Of a stretch of 64,000 nt of DNA, positions 12,417 to 21,795 are shown piece by piece; position 1 is the first letter of the stretch, and every line of letters starts with the position of its first letter. The translations under genes and the position numbers were made by a program. Under the pieces are notes generated by a model, which searched no databases, was not told the DNA's origin, and was given only the letters and a program-made list of their open reading frames with translations. Origin of the DNA: Anniella stebbinsi (taxonomy: Eukaryota; Chordata; Lepidosauria; Squamata; Anniellidae); NCBI GenBank assembly GCA_029215795.1, contig JARDYH010000001.1, forward strand, positions 193,757,654 through 193,821,653. The letters are read 5' to 3'.

Positions 12417-12494
12417 CTCTGTGTCCGTTGGTCCTGGATTGGCTTCTGGGTAGAACTGTGCTGTGAAAATTGGCTTGTTTTCATGCATAATTCC
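12417..12494 (-). CDS. CPS1: CPS1 exon 11, catalytic-His motif changed to Tyr
   Basis: The exon is 78 nt (26 codons), with a CTTGCAG acceptor and a GTACTG donor, phase 0. It encodes [20 protein letters not shown] followed by GPTDTE. The family motif is Q-F-H-P-E, carrying the His and Glu of the Cys-His-Glu triad. Human CPS1 keeps the His (from memory), but here the codon is TAC, giving QFYPE. The Glu is retained. The reading frame and splice sites are intact, so this looks like a real substitution, not exon decay. Confidence 0.96.
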
Positions 12495-12844
12495 CTGCAA
12501 GGTTAAAAAACAAGGAGGAGGAGGAGGTTACCTCAGTCTCAATTCTCAGGACAAGAGAGTTATTGAAGTCTTTCAAGCAATCAAGGTTAAAGGACAGTTA
12601 TGATTTACTGACAGAGTTGAAACTCATTGTATTCCAGGGCGTCAAACAGTGTTTTAACTAGGGGTGTGCATCGGATCGGATCCGATCCACGATCCGAATC
12701 CGATCCGACCCAAAATCGGGAAAATCCGATCCGATCCGATCCGGACAACCTCCGATCCGATCCGATCCGATCCGATGAGGTCCGATCCGGATCGGACGCC
12801 ATTTTGAATGCTTTTTCCCATAGCCAAGTATTGTTTTACAAAAA

Positions 12845-13440
12845 CGCCTATAACTTTTTCATTTTTAAAGATAGAAGGATGAAACTTGGGCACATTGTAG
12901 ACTGGTTAGGGGTAGTTATCTGTGAGAAATTTCAGAAAGATTGGTGCATGCATTTTGTGGCAATTAATTTTTTAATAAATACCCAGGAATGCCTATAACT
13001 TTGTCATTTTTAAAGTTACACACATGAAACTTTGCCACATTGTAGGCGGTACCTTGGGACCTATGTGTGTGAAATTTCGGAAACGTAGGTGCTTGCCTTG
13101 TGTGGCAATTAATTTTAGAAAAATGGGTAGTGGTGGGGTAAATACAGTTACGCCTCCCACTTTTTTATTTTTGAAGATACAAACAGGAAACATGGGCACA
13201 TTACAGGTACCACTTGGCTTGATATGTGTGTAAAATTTCAGACAGCTGGGTCCAGGCATGTGGTGGCAAGGTATTTTTGAAACAATGAGGAAAGAAACGC
13301 CTATAACTTTTTTATTTTAAAAGTTAGAAGTCTGAACATTGCTCACTTTGTAGATGGGTTAGGGGTAGATATGTGTCAGAAATTTCAGAATTATAGGTCC
13401 AGGCATTTGATGGCTATGGAATTTTTAAATTACATGTTTC
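12845..13440 (+). repeat. Four diverged ~150-bp tandem monomers in the foldback arm
   Basis: Units begin at about 12845, 12990, 13151 and 13298 (spacings 145, 161 and 147). Each opens with CGCCTATAACTTTTT-like sequence, then ATTTTTAAAG, a GAAAC...GGCACATTGTAG block, and GAAATTTCAGAAA, then a G-rich GGCAATT(A)ATTTT close. The mirrored set lies in the right arm, and the same monomers build the element at 26809. Confidence 0.75.
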
Positions 13441-14408
13441 AAAAAAATTTCTACAGAGGCCAGGTCTTCCCCTCCCGCTTCCCGCGAAGAAAAGGAAACA
13501 CTCTCTCGTCTCGATCCCTTTGATCCTTGCTAGTAGTATCCATTACAGGGCTCGTGTTTCCTTTCCTACTTTCACTTTTCAAGCAGAACGGCTGAGCCTA
13601 GCTGAGTTTTGCAGCCATGCGTGCAAGGAAGGATCACTCTGGTCTCGATCCCTTTGATCCTTGGTAGTATCCATTACAGGGCTCGTGTCTGCTTGAGTAC
13701 AAAGTGAAAGCAGACACGAGCCCTGTAATGGATACTACCAAGGATCAAAGGGATCGAGACCAGAGTGATCCTTCCTTGCACGCATGGCTGCAAAACTCAG
13801 CTAGGCTCAGCCGTTCTGCTTGAAAAGTGAAAGTAGGAAAGGAAACACGAGCCCTGTAATGGATACTACTAGCAAGGATCAAAGGGATCGAGACGAGAGA
13901 GTGTTTCCTTTTCTTCGCGGGAAGCGGGAGGGGAAGACCTGGCCTCTGTAGAAATTTTTTTGAAACATGTAATTTAAAAATTCCATAGCCATCAAATGCC
14001 TGGACCTATAATTCTGAAATTTCTGACACATATCTACCCCTAACCCATCTACAAAGTGAGCAATGTTCAGACTTCTAACTTTTAAAATAAAAAAGTTATA
14101 GGCGTTTCTTTCCTCATTGTTTCAAAAATACCTTGCCACCACATGCCTGGACCCAGCTGTCTGAAATTTTACACACATATCAAGCCAAGTGGTACCTGTA
14201 ATGTGCCCATGTTTCCTGTTTGTATCTTCAAAAATAAAAAAGTGGGAGGCGTAACTGTATTTACCCCACCACTACCCATTTTTCTAAAATTAATTGCCAC
14301 ACAAGGCAAGCACCTACGTTTCCGAAATTTCACACACATAGGTCCCAAGGTACCGCCTACAATGTGGCAAAGTTTCATGTGTGTAACTTTAAAAATGACA
14401 AAGTTATA

Positions 14409-14862
14409 GGCATTCCTGGGTATTTATTAAAAAATTAATTGCCACACAAGGCAAGCACCTACGTTTCCGAAATTTCACACACATGGGTCCCAAGGTACCA
14501 CCTACAATGTGGCAAAGTTTCATGTGTGTAACTTTAAAAATGACAAAGTTATAGGTGTTTCTTTCCTCATTGTTTCAAAAATTAATTGCCACACAAGGAA
14601 AGCTCCAATGTTTCTGAAATTTCACACACATATCAAGGCAAGTGGTACCTGTAATGTGCCCAAGTTTCCTGTTTGTATCTTCAAAAATAAAAAAATGGGA
14701 GGCGTAACTGTATTTACCCCACTACTACCCATTTTTCTAAAAATTAATTGCCACACAAGACAAGCACCTACGTTTCTGAAATTTCACACACATAGGTCCC
14801 AAGGTACCCCCTACAATGTGGCAAAGTTTCATGTGTGTAACTTTAAAAATGACAAAGTTATA
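14409..14862 (+). repeat. 454-bp duplicated segment in right arm
   Basis: GGCATTCCTGGGTATTTATT occurs at 14409 and again at 14863, an offset of 454 bp. The left arm has only one corresponding segment. This accounts for the length difference between the arms (about 1042 versus 1489 bp). Confidence 0.75.
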
Positions 14863-15428
14863 GGCATTCCTGGGTATTTATTAAAAAATTAATTGCCACA
14901 AAATGCATGCACCAATCTTTCTGAAATTTCTCACAGATAACTACCCCTAACCAGTCTACAATGTGCCCAAGTTTCATCCTTCTATCTTTAAAAATGAAAA
15001 AGTTATAGGCGTTTTTGTAAAACAATACTTGGCTATGGGAAAAAGCATTCAAAATGGCGTCCGATCCGGATCGGACATCTGGTCCGATCCGATCCGACCA
15101 GCCTCCGATCCGATCCGATCCGATCCGACCCCCCAGGTCCGATTCCGATCCGCTATCCGATCCGATCCGGGGGGTCAGTGCACATCCCTAGTTTTAACCA
15201 CTCAGGTGTTCAACACCTCACTCTTTTGTGAGCACCACAGCACCTGGGTAATTCAGCCGTCTTCCACCAGTTGCCCTTCAGAGATGTTGCTCTGAAACTC
15301 CCTTCATTGCCAGCTAGCACGGGTACCCTACCTAGCTCACCATCTAACATTAATTTCCATCTTTGGGCAGTATCTAACGTTGCCTGCGTGCCAGCGAGAT
15401 CTGCTGCTACCATAATAGGATGTTGGTA

Positions 15429-15605
15429 CTTCATAAAGCAACTGGAAACAAACTAAAATGTTCATTTCCGGAATGGAACAAGTCAGTGGAACTAGCGGAA
15501 GGGAGCTCTGCTGATGCATCCCATTCCGGGAATGAGTGTTTCAGGGTTTGCTCTATGAAGTGCTAGCTTCCTGTTGAGCTAGCAGTGGGTCCTGCTGGCA
15601 CAACA
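15429..15605. repeat. Palindromic repeat, AGTGCTAGC/GGTCCTGCTGGC family
   Basis: It contains TTCATAAAGCAACTGGAAAC and a mirrored CTCTATGAAGTGCTAGC, then AGTGGGTCCTGCTGGCACAA. A relative on the opposite strand lies at about 35935-36100, and part of one at about 47400-47560. Boundaries are uncertain. Confidence 0.45.
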
Positions 15606-16200
15606 CAAACCATGGAGGCACAGCAACCCTACCACATTTCTTTTATTTTTGTTCTCTGCCTCACATTGAATCCAATTTATCCTAGAAAGAGATCTGAATC
15701 ACTTCTAGCTTTAATATATTCAAAGGGAGAGAGCAGCCATGTCTTCTTTGTCCCAACATGCCTTGACGCAACTTCTCTTCCCACCTGGAACAGTCCAACC
15801 TGATTATGTCTGCAAAACACCTCCGCCACTCCATGTTAAGACCATAACCAAGTACAGATTGGGGTTCCCATCATGCCCCGATTGGGGTTCCCATCGTGCC
15901 CCCCCTCTCATTTCTGAGTATCTAGCCTGAAGAAATACTCAAAAGTTTGCACACTACCTTGTGAAAGTTTTTTGTGTTTTTCTGTTATCCCTATAGGGAA
16001 TAAATCCAGTAAATTATCCAGTAATTAATCAAAGAGAAATAGTTCATTGAGGAATGGGATGGGGGACATAAGGATTCACAAGGTTGGCATTCCAGGCAAA
16101 ACAGACACAAGCAAGTTCTTTGGTGCACCCCAGCAGACTACAGTTCATCTTCCCTGTCTCATCAACTTCTTCACAGCTACCCAGAGAGAGGGGGCTTTAC

Positions 16201-16342
16201 CTCATTTGTTTGATCATTCGCATTCACAAAGAGAGGCTTCCAGCCAGGAGGGAGGGAGTTGCTGTCAATCGCATAGCCATGATTCTGAGCAGTAATGAAA
16301 GCCTGTCCGTTTATCATGTTCACCACTGGTTGGTTCTGTCCT
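16201..16342 (-). CDS. CPS1: CPS1 exon 10, glutaminase-like domain
   Basis: The exon is 142 nt, with a CTCTTTAG acceptor and a GTAAAG donor. It completes the split Arg and then encodes [49 protein letters not shown]-x-N-x-P-V and T-(A/S)-Q-N-H-G-Y-A are conserved amidotransferase-domain blocks. Compared with human (ALDNTLPAGW) there is one extra residue in the loop before PPGW. The exon ends in phase 0. Confidence 0.97.
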
Positions 16343-16453
16343 CTAAAGAGAGATAGGCAAAGAGATAGTGGGAGAGAAAGGATGGTTTGGAGAGGGAATT
16401 GGGGGGGAGGGGCAGAGAAGAACAAGGGAAGAAGACCACAGTTAACACTATGC

Positions 16454-16771
16454 TAGGCTGACCAGATAAAATCCAGGTCAGGGCTCATGTAACTTTAACA
16501 GTTGTAGAGAAAAGGGAATTTCAGCCAGGGTCATTTGTATGCAAATAGTTCCTGGTGAAATTCCCTCTTCATCACAACAGTTAAAGGTGCAGGCACTATG
16601 CTAGAGTGACCATATACAAAAGAAGGCAGAGCCCCTGCAACTTTAACTGTTGTGATGAAGAGGGAATTTCACTAGGAACTAATTGCACACAAATGACACT
16701 GGCTGAAATTCCCTTTTCTCTACAACTGAAAGTTACATGAGCCCTGACCTGAATTTTATCTGGTCACCCTA
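16454..16771. mobile_element. Palindromic MITE, TAGGGTGACCA family, copy 1
   Basis: It starts TAGGCTGACCAGATAAAATC and ends with the mirrored TTTATCTGGTCACCCTA. Flanking octamers CACTATGC and CACTATAC match at 7 of 8 positions. Both arms contain AACTTTAACAGTTG / CAACTGAAAGTT and GAAATTCCCTCTTCATCACA / TGTGATGAAGAGGGAATTTC pairs, so the whole element folds into two nested hairpins. Six relatives are in this window. Confidence 0.85.
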
Positions 16772-17593
16772 CACTATACAGAAGCAGGCAGAAGGAATAC
16801 ACTGCCTTTCTGCAGAGGGATGACGAAAAGTTTAAGGCTAAAGTGAAGTTACCTTTTCAGTTCAAAGAAGGAAATCCTGGTTGTGAAGCAGTACTCCGTG
16901 TCAACATGACTTATGTCTGGTGAGGCCCAGGCCATTTCTGCTAGACTGCTATAGCAGCTGGAGCACCAAACTTTTCAATATGCAGAATTTTACAATCTCA
17001 TATAATGCAATGGTACAATGAAACAAAACAATATGGGGCAAACAAAGATGAGTGATTTTGCCATCATGATTGCTTCTATGCTAGGGCCCTTTTAGGGTTG
17101 CTAAAGCATCACTTTTTCTGCACTAAAGAAGTTATTCACCAGCAACTAATGTAAAGCCTGTGGCAGTGACAGCCTAACCAAGCAGCTGCACCCAGGGCCC
17201 ATCTTCACACCACACTGATTGTTTGAGCAGGGCTATTCATCAGCCCGCTGGTGGAGGGGCAGCCCTATCTGTTCAGTGCAGAGGAAATTGGTTGCTATTA
17301 AAGCTCGAGCTTTGAACTTTTTCAAACTTTCAACATTTTCTTCATGCCTACACTACTCAAGCTTCAAATTAAAACAAAAATAAGCAAAACTGGTCCAGTA
17401 GATCTCGAGTAATAAGCCTTATGCTACAGTATTCTTATATAAGAAGATACTGCAGCTGAATCGAGGGAAGAAGCTGCAAAGAGGAAGCTACTAATTAAAG
17501 TTGCAAGGAATCTTATCTGAACAGGACTTCTTTTCAGTAAAACATTACAGAAGGATCTTGGCTGTGGGAAGAGACATTGCTGGATAATATAGT

Positions 17594-17618
17594 GAGATAG
17601 ATGATAGATAGATATAGG

Positions 17619-17668
<50 letters not shown>
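17594..17668 (+). repeat. (GATA)n microsatellite
   Basis: About 75 bp of GATA/TAGA repeat, interrupted near its left end by GATGATA and GATATAGGTA. Confidence 0.95.
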
Positions 17669-18425
17669 TTGCAGTGTAGAGCAATTGTTTTAATTCTATA
17701 GAGCTATATTATTCAGCAGTGCCTGCTCTCATAATCAAGATCCTTTTCTAAAATTTTAGTCCCTTTCAGCAAAGATCCCCTGCAACTTTAATTAGTAGCT
17801 TTTCTTTGCAATTTTTGCCCCTGTCTTGTTCAGCACAGCAACAGCATTACAGCTTCTTCATTGCTTCTTAATTAGCCAGTTCCTAATCCAGAGGGAGGGG
17901 CCTTAATTACTGATTTCCCCTCTCTAGGTTCAGTCCAACGTTATGCTAGCAGAAACCTGCTAGTGCAACAGGGCTTTCTCCCTTTCCTCTCTTTTATCAC
18001 ACACCATTCATATATTTTCAGTTTCTCTCCTCCACCTGTTCTGCTCCTCTGTTCCCACAGCAATGATGGTGCTTTGCTTTAAGTGAGTCCAAAAATCTGA
18101 AGGGCCCCAAGTTGAGGAAGAGTGATTTAGGGTTATATGGCCTTCCTCCACCTCCGTGCCCAGAAGGACTGAGTGTGTGGAGCAGGCTCTAAGACTTGGG
18201 AGGGAGGGAGACAGGCAATTCCCCTCCCTCCACAGCAGCTAGCAATATAGATAGTCATGGCAATGGACATACGTTGGTTTCTGCTAAATATGCCACACTT
18301 TGGCAGTTTCCAACTCAACTGAATTGGTGTGAGGTGAAGAGATGAGAAACAGCCTTGTGTCTTGGTTTCTGCCTATGCCATGGCCACAAGTGCAGGTTTG
18401 TGTAAGTGGCAGGAAAATCCCATAC

Positions 18426-18532
18426 CTGTTGGCCATGGGCATTTTGTAGGATGACGCGCCAGCTGCTAGGCCAGTGATGAGATTCCCCAAACTGATTCCA
18501 AACAAAGGCTCCTGGCGATCCGTCTCTAGAAT
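18426..18532 (-). CDS. CPS1: CPS1 exon 9, former glutaminase nucleophile exon
   Basis: The exon is 107 nt, with a CCACCCAG acceptor and a GTATGG donor, phase 0 to 2. It encodes [35 protein letters not shown] and a split Arg. In CPS II, CPS III and CarA the nucleophile elbow reads G-I-C-x-G-(H/N). Here it is GISLGN, with Ser in place of Cys (residue 294 if exon 1 has the human length). The same replacement is found in mammalian CPS1 and explains its need for free ammonia. Confidence 0.97.
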
Positions 18533-19191
18533 CTGGGTGGGAAAACATTTCTATCAACAATGAATCTGGTTCTATACAAATGAGCCTTCACCTACAGAGA
18601 TATAAATGCAACCTTTCTGGTTTTATTGGGGGGGAAAACTACAACCCAAACATCGATGGAATGTGCTTCCTCGAGAACTACGATTTCCCCTCCCACTCTG
18701 TCGTCCTTTCGAAAGGGTATGAAGATGCACCTTTTCAATTTAGCATTTTAAAATGTTTAGTTTAAATGTTTCCCCATTTTGAATGTTCTTATTTTTATAG
18801 CTTTAGTTTTATTGTGTTAAATTGCTGAACACGGACTTGATGGCTTTTTAACAGATAAATTATTTAAATGCTAATCAATCAGTGTTTTATATTTATTTTG
18901 AAGTATACTATGTTCCTTTTAAAATTAGATCACCAGCAGCTTCTTTCTTGAAAGTCACTATATTTAATAGCTGTGGGGCAAGGAAAATCCCCACCAATGT
19001 AACTTTTTCTCTCAAACATCTATAGAAAATGAATCCTAATTTAAAGCAATTAGAAAATGAATCCTAATTTAAAGCATTCTTCCACTGAGGTTGAAAGAAT
19101 GCACTCATCTCTAAGTGAACACAATGCAACATGGGAAATTGCGGAGAGCAGCATCTTGAGCAAAAGTTTTATTCTAATGATTGTTCTCTAC
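18533..19191. other. CPS1 intron 8
   Basis: The intron is 659 bp, AT-rich. It has a short direct duplication (GAAAATGAATCCTAATTTAA at 19026 and again at 19051). The TTTTAAAATG...TTTATTGTG stretch near 18745-18850 may be an old LINE tail. Nothing firm. Confidence 0.6.
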
Positions 19192-19320
19192 CTTCCTGAC
19201 ATTCTCAATTAGCTCATGCGCTTGGGTTGGATCACCGGGACCACCAGAAATGAAAAGCCCATCATAGTCCATCCTGGTGAAATCATGATTCCAAGGAACC
19301 AGATTCACCTCAGCACCTCT
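19192..19320 (-). CDS. CPS1: CPS1 exon 8, glutaminase-like domain with oxyanion loop
   Basis: The exon is 129 nt (43 codons), with a TATTCCAG acceptor and a GTAGAG donor, phase 0. It encodes [50 protein letters not shown] is the oxyanion-loop motif of class I glutamine amidotransferases. Here it keeps the Asp of the glutamine-using enzymes, where human CPS1 (from memory) has Asn. The structural core of the domain is therefore intact. Confidence 0.97.
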
Positions 19321-20813
19321 CTGGAATAGAAACAGAAGGGGGTTGACAGAAAAGATGATTAGGTAACAAAAACTTAACCCAATTATACTGTATAGAGCAG
19401 CCTCACGGGATAGCCTTCTCCAACATGGTGCTCTCCATGTGTGTTGGACTACAAATCCCATCATCCATCTGAGCTGGGGGGGGTGGAAATTGTAGTCCAG
19501 TACATATGGAGGGCACCAGGTTGGAGAAGACTGCATTAATGAGTCTGCATATGGGAGAACCAAGTTCAAATCCCTTCTCTGTTGTTGTTGCATCCCTGGG
19601 GGTCACTGCTGTGGGCCCCCAGGTTGTTCTGGAAATGACATGCTCAGAGACTAGGTTTACTTATAAGGAGGTTTATTGAGTATTTTCAGCCTGACAGACA
19701 TACCCAAACAGTGGACTCAAACAGCGAAAGCCCCTGTACAAAGCTGTCGACCCATCTGGATACCCGCTTGGGTACGGAAGCAACAGTTATACTGTAGTGA
19801 TACAATAACAAAGCACGCGATCTCACCATAGAATACTAGGGTGAATCAGACACTTTGCTAGTATAAGCAAGCTTATCTTCTTGGGAACTAGCAGATTGAT
19901 GGGGAAGCTTTGGCCTTGCTTCTTGACACAACAGCTTTGGAATGTCAGCTCATTATACTCTGTCCGGCTTGTTAGGCTGGACAGATAAAGTCCAGGTGTC
20001 TCTTGCATGAGACGTCCTTGGATCCATCATTCCCAGGTATCAGAAAGATGCTTATGCAGCGATACAGCCAACCTAGCAGGCTGTAGTCAGAGACACAGAG
20101 ACTCCCCAGAAGCCTTTGGGAGCCACCATGGCTCACAGGCTTTCAGGCCAATACAGTTGTGATATTCATTGGTTAGCCTCAACCATTTGGACCTCCCTCC
20201 ACCTGAACTAGGATTCCTCACTTCTGAAAATGGAGGTTCTATTTAGCTAGCATGGCTAGTAGTCATTGATATACCATTCATTTTTTGTCTTTGCTGCGGC
20301 CATCACCACAACACCCTGGGGTCCTCAGCATGTCACTATCATTCAGCCTCACCAACTTCACAAAGCTGCTCTGATTATAGAACAAGGGGAGAACAATTTA
20401 TAAACAACTTCTGAGACTGTGGGAGAAGTTGGGAATCTTTCTGCTGCATTCACGGCTGCTGGCACTCTCCATACGGCTGACCCATGTGAGCAGAATGAAT
20501 GAATGAATGCTCTCTGCACATATTCAGAGGTTCCTCCTCTTTATGCATTCCATTTCTTACCCCCAAAAATATCAAACCCAATGAGAAGCTAGAATGGACA
20601 TGTCTGCCATGGGTTTTTGAAAAGGAAACACACCCTCCCCATCTTTGGTGTCACTGCTCTAACTCCAATCCGCTGCAACATCAGTGAAACCTCCCTTTGA
20701 GAAGTAAACAAATTGGGGTTTCTGTTTAGTTGGCCATGTTCCAAGCAAAATTATAAAACTAGTCCCATAGAAGAGAAAGAAGCTTTGCTCAAAAGAAAGA
20801 AAGAAAGAAGTAC
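19321..20813. other. CPS1 intron 7
   Basis: The intron is 1.5 kb. It holds a hairpin repeat at 19412-19533. The block 19605-20340 is bounded by GGGCCCCCAGG and CCTGGGGTCC, which could mark an old inverted-end or LTR-like insertion, but I could not establish target duplications. Confidence 0.55.
19412..19533. repeat. Hairpin repeat, CTTCCCCAACCT family, copy 2
   Basis: AGCCTTCTCCAACATGGTGC at the left is mirrored by GCACCAGGTTGGAGAAG at the right. The inner arms are GTTGGACTACAAATCCCATC and AAATTGTAGTCC. Confidence 0.7.
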
Positions 20814-20903
20814 CTTTACAAGCAAACGAATAGCGTTGTGCTTTAATCCACAATCCACAGCTACAATTTTGATGGGATTTCCTTTGCCATAGACTTTGAC
20901 TTC
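20814..20903 (-). CDS. CPS1: CPS1 exon 7, start of glutaminase-like domain
   Basis: The exon is 90 nt (30 codons), with an AACAG acceptor and a GTACTT donor, phase 0. It encodes [20 protein letters not shown] followed by [10 protein letters not shown]. The V-A-V-D-C-G-x-K-x-N-x-(I/L)-R block is the first strand and helix of the class I glutamine amidotransferase fold. Human has IKNN where this has LKHN. The exon follows the 13.3-kb intron 6. Confidence 0.96.
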
Positions 20904-21289
20904 CTGTTCATAAGAAGAGGAAAGACATTATGGTAGGCAACTTATTTATTGCACTAGCAAAGGGACCCAGCTTTGCACAAGTGGGAATATTCCTTCTGTT
21001 GATACAGCGACCTTGCAAGCAAATGTACGCAGCAGTCAGAGTTGGATACATCGTTCCCGCCCTGTCTGAGTGAAGGCATCCCTACTGGCACTTCTAGAGA
21101 TGGAGTCTGCTATGGTGCACCCCTAGACCCCCTCCTGAGGTCTTCCCACTCCATTCCCCTGAGGGGGGCTGCCTCACAGCAGAAGGGAGGGGGCAGGCAT
21201 GTAATTCTGTCCTTTAGCCTCCTAATCTCCCCTGGTTCCAAACTGTATGACAGAGGAGCAGAACCTCCGGCATGTAGGCCTAATTCCAG

Positions 21290-21795
21290 ACCATGAACTT
21301 TCTCCACCCTGCCCACAGAGTCTTTGGCCATTTCTACAATGGCTTTTTTTACCCAGGACTGTCCCTGGGTCATCCCTGCCTTCATCTCCATGGTGTTGGG
21401 GTGGCACTGTGGCGGCAGCGGCAGGCAGTGCGCCCCGCATTGATGCTCGTTCCGCCCATCTACAGCGGAAGGAATGCCATGGCAGGCTTTCCTGCCGCCA
21501 CCGCCGCACCTGCCCATCCTGCCACTGCCGCAACCACACCCGCCCAACAGAGTACGAGCAGCAGTGTTAGGGGCGAGTGGGGGTGGGGACAAGCTCCGGA
21601 GCAAGAGCGACAGACAGTAAATGCCGTCATCGCCTCGCTCCAGCTAAAAAAGTCAGGGTAAATGCCCGACTTTTTTCAGAGGAACTTTGGGGCTTTGCCC
21701 CTAGACGGCTTCAGAGTGGCGGCAGCATCATGAAAATGACCTGCTGCCACTCCGAAGCCACTGCGGGGACAAATGCCCATCTAGAGGTACCCCCT
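21290..21795 (+). repeat. GC-rich repeat, copy 1
   Basis: It shares ordered blocks with 46850-47312: an AGCGGAAGGA...GCCATGG block, CTGCCGCCAC...CGC runs, AGCTAAAAAAGTCA, GGTAAATGCCC, ACTTTTTT, CTTTGGGGCTTTGCCCCT, CTTC(A/G)GAGTGGC and CCATCTAGAGGTACC. It contains several small inverted repeats. The long open frames here (up to 164 codons) are explained by low stop-codon density in GC-rich DNA. Confidence 0.6.

Larger units (their letters stand above)
12659..15190. mobile_element. Giant foldback hAT-like element, copy 1 (long-arm type)
   Basis: The ends are TAGGGGTGTGCA and TGCACATCCCTA, flanked by perfect 8-bp duplications GTTTTAAC at 12651-12658 and 15191-15198. Next to each end is a tract of GATCCGATCC/GGATCGGATC repeats. 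The interior is a near-perfect inverted repeat centred at about 13701 with a loop of about 13 nt. For example, the translations of 12993-13259 (minus) and 14143-14409 (plus) are identical. The right arm is longer by about 450 bp because of an internal duplication. No transposase is visible, so it would be mobilised in trans. The TSD length and end form point to the hAT superfamily (inference). Confidence 0.85.
12495..16200. other. CPS1 intron 10
   Basis: The intron is 3.7 kb and more than two-thirds of it is a single foldback element (12659-15190). After that comes a weak palindromic repeat around 15429-15605. The region 15620-16200 shows nothing recognisable. Confidence 0.75.
16343..18425. 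other. CPS1 intron 9
   Basis: The intron is 2.1 kb and contains one 318-bp palindromic MITE (16454-16771) and a GATA microsatellite. The rest, including 16800-17590 and 17670-18425, shows no recognisable element. Confidence 0.75.

Noticed and set aside
12993..14409. Two identical 88-codon frames on opposite strands
   Set aside because: They are mirror images produced by the inverted repeat, not genes. The frame runs through non-coding monomers.
19605..20340. Possible LTR or inverted-end insertion in intron 7
   Set aside because: Only a short mirrored GGGCCCCCAGG/CCTGGGGTCC end is visible. No target duplication or internal feature supports it, so it is not listed as a mobile element.
21110..21604. 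164-codon minus-strand open frame and overlapping plus-strand frames
   Set aside because: Frames are open on both strands in a GC-rich repeat that recurs at 46850-47312. No domain and no conserved motif are seen.
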